Positions 1 to 6,970 of a stretch of 17,230 bases of DNA are shown in pieces. The notes beneath the pieces were generated by a model. The model had not been told where the DNA came from. It saw nothing but the letters and a program-made list of their open reading frames with translations, and did no database searches. The DNA is taken from positions 1-17,230 of the forward strand of contig JAKPUV010000109.1 of NCBI GenBank assembly GCA_029554925.1. The letters are read 5' to 3'. The translations under genes were made by a program, and so were the position numbers. The number at the start of each line of letters is the position of its first letter. Position 1 is the first letter of the stretch. Origin of the DNA: Candidatus Hydrogenedentota bacterium. GTDB taxonomy: Bacteria; Hydrogenedentota; Hydrogenedentia; Hydrogenedentales; CAITNO01.

Positions 1-1
1 C

Positions 2-355
2 GCGCTGCCGCAGAGCGTCGCCGGGGACAACCTGTGCCATTTGTCCGTGACCCGCTGGTGCAAGGCGGCCGATCTGGGCAGCGGCACCCCGGAGCGTTCC
101 GAGCGCTGCGCGCGCCTCACGGGCGACGTGGCGGCGAAGGCCGCGGAACTGCTCAACGCGGTGCACGCAAAGACCTTCCAGCGCGCCCACCCCGTTCCCG
201 CGCAGGCCACCGGATGCCTGAAATGCCACGACCTCAGCGAAAAATCCCACACCCGCGGCAAGATGGACTGTCTGCTCTGCCATCCCCCGGAGCACAAGGG
301 CGAGCACTGCAACCCCTTCACCCAGGCCATCCTGCAAGGCCCCAAAAAGCTGTAG
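2..355 (+). CDS. split-Soret-like diheme cytochrome c, C-terminal fragment
   Basis: The reading frame is open from the first bases of the window, so only the last 117 residues of the protein are seen and its start lies upstream. Two CxxCH heme-attachment motifs are visible, CLKCH at 215-229 and CLLCH at 269-283, followed by further His and Cys residues near the end. Upstream of them is a cysteine-containing stretch (LCHLSVTRWC, then ERCARLTGDVAAK and ELLNA). This layout, a cysteine-rich C_GCAxxG_C_C-type segment followed by two C-terminal heme motifs, resembles the split-Soret cytochrome c of Desulfovibrio and its relatives, which are exported electron-transfer proteins. The family call rests on recalled similarity; c-type heme binding is the firm part. 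Other small multiheme cytochromes are possible. The next gene is 459 bp away behind its own promoter, so the two need not be co-transcribed. Confidence 0.6.
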   Translation, partial: ALPQSVAGDNLCHLSVTRWCKAADLGSGTPERSERCARLTGDVAAKAAELLNAVHAKTFQRAHPVPAQATGCLKCHDLSEKSHTRGKMDCLLCHPPEHKGEHCNPFTQAILQGPKKL

Positions 356-390
356 CGCCCACCGCGAAGGACGGGAGACTGCGCGCTTGA

Positions 391-456
391 TGCGGGCGGG
401 CGCGCCGGCCCGCAACCCGCGACGGGTGGCATGGCCCATGAAGAAGGGCCTTTATT
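391..456 (+). terminator. possible terminator hairpin after the cytochrome gene
   Basis: The better hairpin has stem GGCCC (433-437) and GGGCC (446-450) with an 8-base loop, followed by TTTATT at 451-456. A GC-rich hairpin (GCGGGC pairing with GCCCGC) lies just upstream, near 391-413, with no T-run. It is plausible as the 3' end of the cytochrome transcript, though the stem is short and the T-run is interrupted. Confidence 0.4.
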
Positions 457-490
457 GGGGACCCGGCAACCCGCAAGGCCGTTTGCCCTA

Positions 491-583
491 TTGCATCGAA
501 GGGGTGGTTCGGGTACATTGCATGCATTCTTGTTGCATCGAAGCAGAACTCAATGCAATAAGGCGGGTTGTTATTGCACCGAT
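491..583. repeat. cluster of TTGCAT-type short repeats upstream of pckA
   Basis: The ten-base word TTGCATCGAA occurs exactly at 491-500 and 533-542. A variant, TTGCACCGAT, is at 574-583. The core ATTGCAT also occurs at 517-523, inside the palindrome TGCATGCA (519-526), and inverted (ATGCAAT) at 553-559. The three forward copies start 42 and 41 bp apart, close to four helical turns. An 8-bp inverted repeat, TGCAATAA (554-561) and TTATTGCA (571-578), is embedded. The stretch is richer in A/T than its surroundings and encodes no believable protein. It sits about 105 bp upstream of the pckA -35 element, so an operator array for a DNA-binding regulator is the simplest reading. The regulator is unknown. 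Confidence 0.5.
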
Positions 584-686
584 GAGATCAGGACCGTGCG
601 TCGCGCGTGGGTGGAGGGGCTGGCCGCCGTGTGGGTGGTTTCCCGTGGCTGAGACGGCCTTTGCCTGTTTGGTGTGATCCAGAAAA

Positions 687-716
687 TGGACAGGTCCCCG
701 GGTCTTGTGCTACAAT
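687..716 (+). promoter_or_regulatory. sigma-70 promoter of pckA
   Basis: A -35 element TGGACA (687-692, one mismatch to TTGACA) and a -10 element TACAAT (711-716) are separated by 18 bp. TGC immediately before the -10 gives an extended -10. Transcription would start near 723 and leave a leader of about 90 bases before the pckA start. No convincing riboswitch or terminator structure was seen in that leader. Confidence 0.7.
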
Positions 717-814
717 TCCGGTCCAACTGCGAGGCGTTCAGTACTACAGGCGGTCGCGCCGTTCCGGTGCGCGCTGTCTGCCCACCGAATCCAACCCACA
801 GGAGGATCCCCCCG

Positions 815-2428
<1,614 letters not shown>

Positions 2429-2451
2429 CGGCCGGCCCCGGAAGAAAACAG

Positions 2452-2480
2452 TTGACAAACTCTTCGGTTCATGGTATAAA
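2452..2480 (+). promoter_or_regulatory. near-consensus sigma-70 promoter of the micro-gene pair
   Basis: A perfect -35 TTGACA (2452-2457) and -10 TATAAA (2475-2480) are 17 bp apart, with TGG before the -10 giving an extended -10. It is the strongest-looking promoter in the window. Transcription would start near 2487, about 48 bases before the first micro-gene. Confidence 0.85.
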
Positions 2481-2534
2481 AGTGCCGTGCACCGGGGTGG
2501 ATTGCGCCCCGAAACGGACCAGGAGGATCGTTAG

Positions 2535-2663
2535 ATGAAGCATATGCGGCCTGTGACGCGCAAGCCGGCCCTGTCGCAGATCTCCAATTTTGAAGTGTTC
2601 AAGGAGTTTCTGGTCAACCTCACCGACCAGCTCATTGAATACGCGTTCATCAAGACGTCCTGA
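2535..2663 (+). CDS. 42-residue micro-protein, first of a tandem paralogous pair
   Basis: This open frame has an exceptionally good context: a strong promoter ends 54 bp upstream and AGGAGG at 2521-2526 lies 8 bases before the ATG. The product is basic at its N-terminus (MKHMRPVTRK), then has a QISNF motif at residues 15-19 and a likely amphipathic helix (residues 20-38). It has no signal peptide, membrane segment or cysteine. Aligned without gaps to the next gene's product, 13 of the first 36 residues are identical (M1, H3, V7, R9, P11, Q15-F19, E24, D31, L33), with several conservative changes. I do not recognise the family. A RiPP-type precursor, an antitoxin-like peptide or a small regulatory protein are all possible; none is shown by the sequence. 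Confidence 0.7.
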   Translation: MKHMRPVTRKPALSQISNFEVFKEFLVNLTDQLIEYAFIKTS

Positions 2664-2680
2664 GCGGAGGAACCGACGCC

Positions 2681-2893
2681 ATGAACCATCTCAAGACCGT
2701 CAGCCGGACCCCGGAGAAGGCGCAGATCAGCAACTTCCAGATCAAGATGGAAAGCACCACCGAGATCATCGACCGGCTGCTGCTGGCCAACCGTCAGGCC
2801 CCTTGGAAGGCCACCGGCCCCAGCGGGGACATTGACGACACCACGGACACCGGCACCGACACCGGCACCGACACGACGGGTGTCGAGCTGTAA
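2681..2893 (+). CDS. 70-residue micro-protein with Thr/Asp/Gly repeat tail
   Basis: This is the second gene of the micro-operon, starting 17 bp after the first stop with GGAGGA at 2666-2671, 9 bases before the ATG. Residues 1-36 are paralogous to the neighbouring product, including the QISNF motif at 15-19. The C-terminal half is different: residues 37-50 contain APWK and a GPSGD turn, and the last 20 residues are an acidic Thr/Asp/Gly repeat (TDTGTDTGTDT) ending GVEL. The repeat is encoded by 12-bp direct repeats. No signal peptide or membrane segment is visible. A strong terminator follows 28 bp after the stop. The shared N-terminus and divergent C-terminus resemble a leader-core layout, but no maturation enzyme is adjacent. 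Function unknown. Confidence 0.75.
   Translation: MNHLKTVSRTPEKAQISNFQIKMESTTEIIDRLLLANRQAPWKATGPSGDIDDTTDTGTDTGTDTTGVEL
2842..2877 (+). repeat. 12-bp tandem repeat inside the second micro-gene
   Basis: The unit GGCACCGACACC occurs at 2852-2863 and 2864-2875 (last copy with one mismatch at its end), with a degenerate copy before it. It stays in frame and encodes Gly-Thr-Asp-Thr units. Such a repeat can change copy number by slippage. Confidence 0.7.
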
Positions 2894-2920
2894 CAGGCCC
2901 CCGTCCCCATTCGATCTTTG

Positions 2921-2958
2921 CCCGCCTGCGCCGCCGCGCGCAGGCGGGTTTTGTTTTC
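2921..2958 (+). terminator. strong intrinsic terminator of the micro-gene operon
   Basis: A perfect 10-bp stem, CCCGCCTGCG (2921-2930) with CGCAGGCGGG (2939-2948), encloses an 8-base loop and is followed by TTTTGTTTTC. It closes the unit begun by the 2452 promoter, making a transcript of roughly 470 bases. Confidence 0.9.
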
Positions 2959-3037
2959 TCCCCCCGGCCCTGAAACTCCCCCGCGCGGGGAGGGGTCCAA
3001 CTGGGGCCCCCCTTTAGACCCCGGAGACCCTTATCCC

Positions 3038-4471
3038 ATGCGCCGCACTGTGCTCCTGTCCACCCTGCTCGCGCTGTCCCTGTGCCCCGGGGCGTTCGCC
3101 ATCGGCACGCGCACCCACGCCGAGATCGGCCGCCGCTGCGCGGAACAGTACCTGGCCGGCGCGGATGCGATGCTGCCCGGACTGGGGAGCCTGGTGGCCA
3201 AACGCGCCAACCTCAAGATCCTCTACACGGCCTGCGCGTTTCCCGACTGGGGCTACGGCAACATCAACCCCAACGCGGGCGAGGCGTCACACTGGAACCC
3301 CTTCATGCGGGCCTGGGCCGGCGCGCTGCACGCGCGGGGGGCGGGGTTTGGCCTGTCGGAGGAGATGCAGCGGGAGATGGCCTTCTTTCTGGGGGCGGTC
3401 TGCCACAACATCGCCGACATCCCGTGGCACTTCAGCACCGACGGCCACCTGAGTTTCCTGGAGAAAAGCGCCCGGATGGAGGGGGGCACCCACACCCTCA
3501 CGGAGATCGGGGGCGACTTCATCCAGTACCAGAAGGACCGGATGCGGCACTGGGGCACGCTCACCGACTACTTTCCCCTCGAGACGGTTTACGGCGCGCT
3601 GACCGCCTCCGGGGTGCCGGTCACCCGGGAGGAACTCCGGAGGGGGTACCAGCGCGAACAGATGATCCTGTGGGCCGCCCCGGTGGTCACCACCCCCTTC
3701 GTGGAGGACTACCGGCAACAGCTCCCCTGGACCATCGCCCACCTCGAGGACTATTACTTCGGCGGCATCGCGCACAACGCCGCCGCCTGCGCCATGTGGT
3801 GCCGGTACTGGTACGCCGAGGCGGCGGGCGGCCACTGCCTCCAGCAGATGCCCGCCTACGGCGCACCCGGAAACGCCGGGGACTGCGGGTACTGCCCCTA
3901 TCTCGGCGTCGCCGACGCCACCCTCGCCGGGGACCTGCCCGCGCACAACACGGGCGCGGAGGCGTTTTTGGCGGTCTCAGCCGCGCCCGGAAAACGCCGC
4001 GACGCCCTGGTGCGCTTTGACCTCTCCCACCTTCCGGCGGGACCGCCGCCGTCGCGGGCGGTTCTCTGGATGTATTGCGAGCGCGTGACGGGAACCCCGC
4101 CCGCCATTGGCGTGGCCCCCGCCGCCGCTCCCTGGGCCGAGGGCGGGGGTGCCTCCGACCCCTTCAACGGCGAAGATGGCCGCCCCGCCGGGGAGGGGGA
4201 AGTCACCTGGGCCCGGCGGCCGCAGGGGGAGGCCGAAGCGCCGCGGACGGCTGAAACCGTTCCCGCCGCCGGACAGTGGGCCTCGTGGGAGGTCACCCCG
4301 CTGGTCCGGGGATGGCTTGAAGACCCCGGGGCCAACCACGGGCTGCGGCTGATGGCCGCCGGGGAGGGCGCGGCGCTCTTCTTTTCCTCCCAGGCCTTCC
4401 AGGCCTCCGCGGACGGCTATTGCGGCGGCAAGCGGGTGGCTTTCCGGCCCATGCTTGTCCTGCTGCCTTAG
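3038..4471 (+). CDS. secreted zinc-dependent phospholipase C-like protein with C-terminal DNRLRE domain
   Basis: The 477-residue product has a signal peptide (residues 1-21, cleavage after GAFA). Residues about 24-250 look like the zinc-dependent phospholipase C / S1-P1 nuclease fold. Candidate zinc ligands are in family order: H27, D70, H85, H123 and D127 (HxxxD), H131 or H137, and H152 with E156 (HxxxE). Residues about 300-477 resemble a DNRLRE domain, a beta-sandwich seen in many secreted proteins (RFDLSHLP, VTWARRPQ, WEVTPLVRGW, GLRLM). The expected role is hydrolysis of phospholipids or other phosphoesters outside the cytoplasm; the substrate is not determinable. The ATG at 3038 is chosen because the signal peptide begins there; the Shine-Dalgarno match (GGAG at 3022) is weak and distant. 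No promoter is evident; a small hairpin (2976-2992) precedes it. Its stop overlaps the stop of the opposing gene. Confidence 0.75.
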   Translation: MRRTVLLSTLLALSLCPGAFAIGTRTHAEIGRRCAEQYLAGADAMLPGLGSLVAKRANLKILYTACAFPDWGYGNINPNAGEASHWNPFMRAWAGALHARGAGFGLSEEMQREMAFFLGAVCHNIADIPWHFSTDGHLSFLEKSARMEGGTHTLTEIGGDFIQYQKDRMRHWGTLTDYFPLETVYGALTASGVPVTREELRRGYQREQMILWAAPVVTTPFVEDYRQQLPWTIAHLEDYYFGGIAHNAAACAMWCRYWYAEAAGGHCLQQMPAYGAPGNAGDCGYCPYLGVADATLAGDLPAHNTGAEAFLAVSAAPGKRRDALVRFDLSHLPAGPPPSRAVLWMYCERVTGTPPAIGVAPAAAPWAEGGGASDPFNGEDGRPAGEGEVTWARRPQGEAEAPRTAETVPAAGQWASWEVTPLVRGWLEDPGANHGLRLMAAGEGAALFFSSQAFQASADGYCGGKRVAFRPMLVLLP

Positions 4472-6795
4472 GGGGTGGCGGGCGGCGGGGGCTCGGCGGG
4501 ATACCGGTCGGGCCCCGGCGGCAGAATTTCCGGCGACGCGCCCATGGCGGCTAAGTCGCGGAAATTGGGAAGGGCGGGCCGGGTCTCGACAATGCGCCAG
4601 ACGTCCCCCCGCTTCGCCCAGGTGACCCAGGTCTCCGCCGTGGCGTCCCTCGGGAACAGGACCGGCTTCCCGGCGCGCAGCCCGCTCCCGTCCGAGACGG
4701 ACCCCGCAGTGAACAGAGCATAGAGCCGCACGCTCACGCGGCCCTCCAGCTCATGGGCGGAAAAATCCCACAGACGGATCTGGCGGTGCATCCGGTGGCC
4801 GGTGAACCGCTCGAAAAAGAACTGCCACGCCCGGACGGCGTACTCCAGGCCCCAGCCGGACCCGTCCCGGTAGTCCTCGGCGTACAGGTCGGCCACCCCT
4901 TCGAGCGACGCGGCGGCGACTGCGGCGTCCCACGCCTCGGTGCGGGCGACGATCTCGGCGGCCACGGCGCGCTGCGCCTCGTCGAGCCCGCCGTAGTAGG
5001 GCCACCACGGGATGGAGGGGGCGGCGCCCTCGAGCGGCGGGATCGGCGGCTGGATCCGCGCCGTCTCCTCCCCGAAGCCCGGCAGGGGCGCGCTCTCGGC
5101 GACGGCCATGAGCGGGGTGAGCAGCGCCTCCTCGGCGATGCGGCTCTCCACGGTGCTGAACACCAGGTACTCCCCGTAGCCCACCTCGCCCTCAAGGGGC
5201 TCCTTCTCCCCCGTGAGCGCCGTGACCGCGTAGGCGACGGCCTGGTCAGGCGGCGGCTGCGTGTCCGTGAACTGCCGCTGGTCCAGCCCCTTGGCCGCCA
5301 GGGTGAAATGGGTCTCCGGCGGCATGCGCCGGTACACGTTGTAGGCCACGTCGCCGCCGCGGAATCCCCACGACAGCGTGACCACGCCGCCCTCCCTGCG
5401 CGCGCTGACCCCGCGGATGGGCGCGGGCAGGTCGGGCACGAAGAACGTCTGCCGCTCCACGGCGTTTTCCCGGGTGTTCATGACGAAGACACCCCTCCCG
5501 GAGCGGGTGACGGCGGCCTGCCCCGCCGCCTCCAGGGGGTGGTAGCGCCCCAGCGCCTCGGCCCACTGTTCGGCGGAGGAGACGGACTCCGGCCTGGCCA
5601 CGAAGGCAAACCCCGAGGCGACGCCCGGCGGCGCGTGCGCCGGCAGCACGGGCACCCAGAATCGGTCCCCCCGGTTGAGGATCAGCTCGGGAATCTGCCC
5701 GGGCCTCTCCGCGCCGTAAACCCCGTGGATCAGCAGGCCCTCGTGGAAGGCCGCGTCCAGATGGCGGGCGTTGGTCTCGAACGCGGGCGCGGTGTCCGCG
5801 GGGGAAAGCTGCATGGCCGCCGGGGCGCGCTTGGCCACAAAGTCCCGCCGGGCGATGAACCCGCCCTCCACAATCTGCTGGAGCGTGGGGAGGATGGCCT
5901 GGGTCCATGCCTGGGGCATGCCGCCGTGCCACAGGCTGCGCTCCCAGGGGAACAGGTAGACCGACGCGCCCGTCATGGCGCCGTTGAGGATCATGGCGCG
6001 GTACAGCGACACGGGCATCTGGTCGGGGGAGGTTTCCGGGCCGAAGATGCCCGGCTCGCGGAACCGCGCGTCGGCGTACCACCGGGCGTCCGGGGCGACG
6101 CCCCAGTTGGCGGCGGCGCCGGCAAGCCACAGGCCCATCAGGGCGCCCATGGCGGGCACCACGTTCGGGCCGCGCTGCAGGCACACCGGCAGCACATGGT
6201 CCCGGTGCTCCGCGATCGTGGTGTAAAGGGCCGCGGTGTTCTTGTTGGCAAGCATCCGGGGCGCGGCCATTCCCTCCAGCGAAACCATCACAAAGCGGCC
6301 GTACCCCGCGGCCAGGCGGATGAGCGCCGCCAGCCGGGCCGCGTCGGGCTGGACCCCCGCATCGTCCGCCAGGGCGGGATCATATCCGTCAAAGGCCAGC
6401 CCCCGCGCCTCGACTCCCCGCACGATGGGGAAGGCGTCCAGCATCTCGCGCACCACCGTGAGGGGCGCCAGCGGAACCCCGTGGTCGTCCGTGACCCGCA
6501 GGCACACCGGCACCCCCGCCTGCTGGAAGGGGGCCAGAAACTCGCGGTAATCCGGAACCCCCGCCGGAGAAACCAGCATCATGCTGTAGGGGCGCACACT
6601 TTCGGGCAGCAGGGACCAGTGCCCCACCACGGCCGCCGCGTACGCGGCCGGGGGCAGCAGCGTCATGTTGCCGTCCTGAAACACGAACAGCGGGTGCTCG
6701 GCGCTGATCTCCACCGCCAGGGGCGGCAGCGGCGTCTGCGCCTGCACGGCGGGGCCCGCGACCAGGGATGTCAGAAGAAGGAGGAGCATGCGCAT
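4468..6795 (-). CDS. secreted GH98-like protein with FnIII and NTF2-like domains
   Basis: The 775-residue product starts with a signal peptide (residues 1-19, MRMLLLLLTSL..., cleavage near AVQA). Residues about 30-325 resemble the TIM-barrel of glycoside hydrolase family 98: HPLFVF near the start, LPESVRPYS, GVPVCLRV, then MGLWLAGAAANWG and YRAMILNGAMTGASVYLF. Residues about 458-545 look like a fibronectin type III domain (VVTLSW, YNVYRR, YAVTAL). Residues about 610-745 look like an NTF2/SnoaL-type cone fold (DLYAEDYRD, WVTWAKRGDVWRIVETRP). GH98 enzymes are endo-beta-galactosidases acting on blood-group-type glycans or xylan, but I could not assign the catalytic acids, so the substrate is unknown. 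The ATG at 6795 is preferred because it begins the signal peptide and a TACAAT -10 lies just upstream; another in-frame ATG is at 6789. No Shine-Dalgarno sequence is seen. Confidence 0.6.
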   Translation of the reverse strand: MRMLLLLLTSLVAGPAVQAQTPLPPLAVEISAEHPLFVFQDGNMTLLPPAAYAAAVVGHWSLLPESVRPYSMMLVSPAGVPDYREFLAPFQQAGVPVCLRVTDDHGVPLAPLTVVREMLDAFPIVRGVEARGLAFDGYDPALADDAGVQPDAARLAALIRLAAGYGRFVMVSLEGMAAPRMLANKNTAALYTTIAEHRDHVLPVCLQRGPNVVPAMGALMGLWLAGAAANWGVAPDARWYADARFREPGIFGPETSPDQMPVSLYRAMILNGAMTGASVYLFPWERSLWHGGMPQAWTQAILPTLQQIVEGGFIARRDFVAKRAPAAMQLSPADTAPAFETNARHLDAAFHEGLLIHGVYGAERPGQIPELILNRGDRFWVPVLPAHAPPGVASGFAFVARPESVSSAEQWAEALGRYHPLEAAGQAAVTRSGRGVFVMNTRENAVERQTFFVPDLPAPIRGVSARREGGVVTLSWGFRGGDVAYNVYRRMPPETHFTLAAKGLDQRQFTDTQPPPDQAVAYAVTALTGEKEPLEGEVGYGEYLVFSTVESRIAEEALLTPLMAVAESAPLPGFGEETARIQPPIPPLEGAAPSIPWWPYYGGLDEAQRAVAAEIVARTEAWDAAVAAASLEGVADLYAEDYRDGSGWGLEYAVRAWQFFFERFTGHRMHRQIRLWDFSAHELEGRVSVRLYALFTAGSVSDGSGLRAGKPVLFPRDATAETWVTWAKRGDVWRIVETRPALPNFRDLAAMGASPEILPPGPDRYPAEPPPPATP

Positions 6796-6797
6796 GC
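6786..6797. repeat. 12-bp perfect palindrome over the GH98-like gene start
   Basis: GCATGCGCATGC at 6786-6797 is its own reverse complement and contains both candidate start codons of the minus-strand gene. It could be a binding site or an RNA hairpin at the start codon, or chance in GC-rich DNA. Confidence 0.35.
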
Positions 6798-6818
6798 AAT
6801 CCCGGAATTTGCGGGGCC

Positions 6819-6848
6819 ATTGTAGGGCGGCGGGGCCCGCGCACACAA
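6819..6848 (-). promoter_or_regulatory. probable promoter of the GH98-like gene
   Basis: On the minus strand there is a -10 TACAAT (6824 down to 6819) with a weak -35 TTGTGT (6848 down to 6843), spacer 18 bp. Transcription would begin near 6812, about 17 bases before the ATG at 6795, which supports that start. Confidence 0.5.
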
Positions 6849-6909
6849 ACCGGGCGGTTCTTCACAAACCGCCGCCTTGGAATGGATTCCCCGGAAACCC
6901 GGAATGGTT

Positions 6910-6938
6910 CCTGAATCCGCCGCCCGGCGTGCTATCAT
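6910..6938 (+). promoter_or_regulatory. probable promoter of the DUF4838 gene
   Basis: TATCAT (6933-6938) preceded by TGC makes an extended -10. The -35 is weak (CTGAAT at 6911-6916, 16-bp spacer). It lies about 26 bases upstream of the likely transcription-to-translation boundary at 6971 and points away from the divergent GH98-like promoter in the same 175-bp gap. Confidence 0.5.
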
Positions 6939-6970
6939 GGACCCCGCGCAACCTTGGAAACACCGCAGCC

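Noticed and set aside
491..583. CRISPR array
   Set aside because: The repeated words are only 7-10 bases, occur on both strands and have uneven spacers of 15-42 bp; no cas gene is present.
387..677. Short open frames in the gap before pckA
   Set aside because: They cover the repeat cluster and approach the promoter, lack ribosome-binding sites and have no protein-like pattern.
674..814. N-terminal extension of pckA by 47 residues
   Set aside because: It would start upstream of the predicted promoter -35 element and has no Shine-Dalgarno sequence. The ATG at 815 has an ideal one.
4753..6825. Open frame of 690 codons on the plus strand opposite the GH98-like gene
   Set aside because: It is Arg/Gly/His-rich without motifs, whereas the minus strand has a signal peptide, three plausible domains and a promoter.
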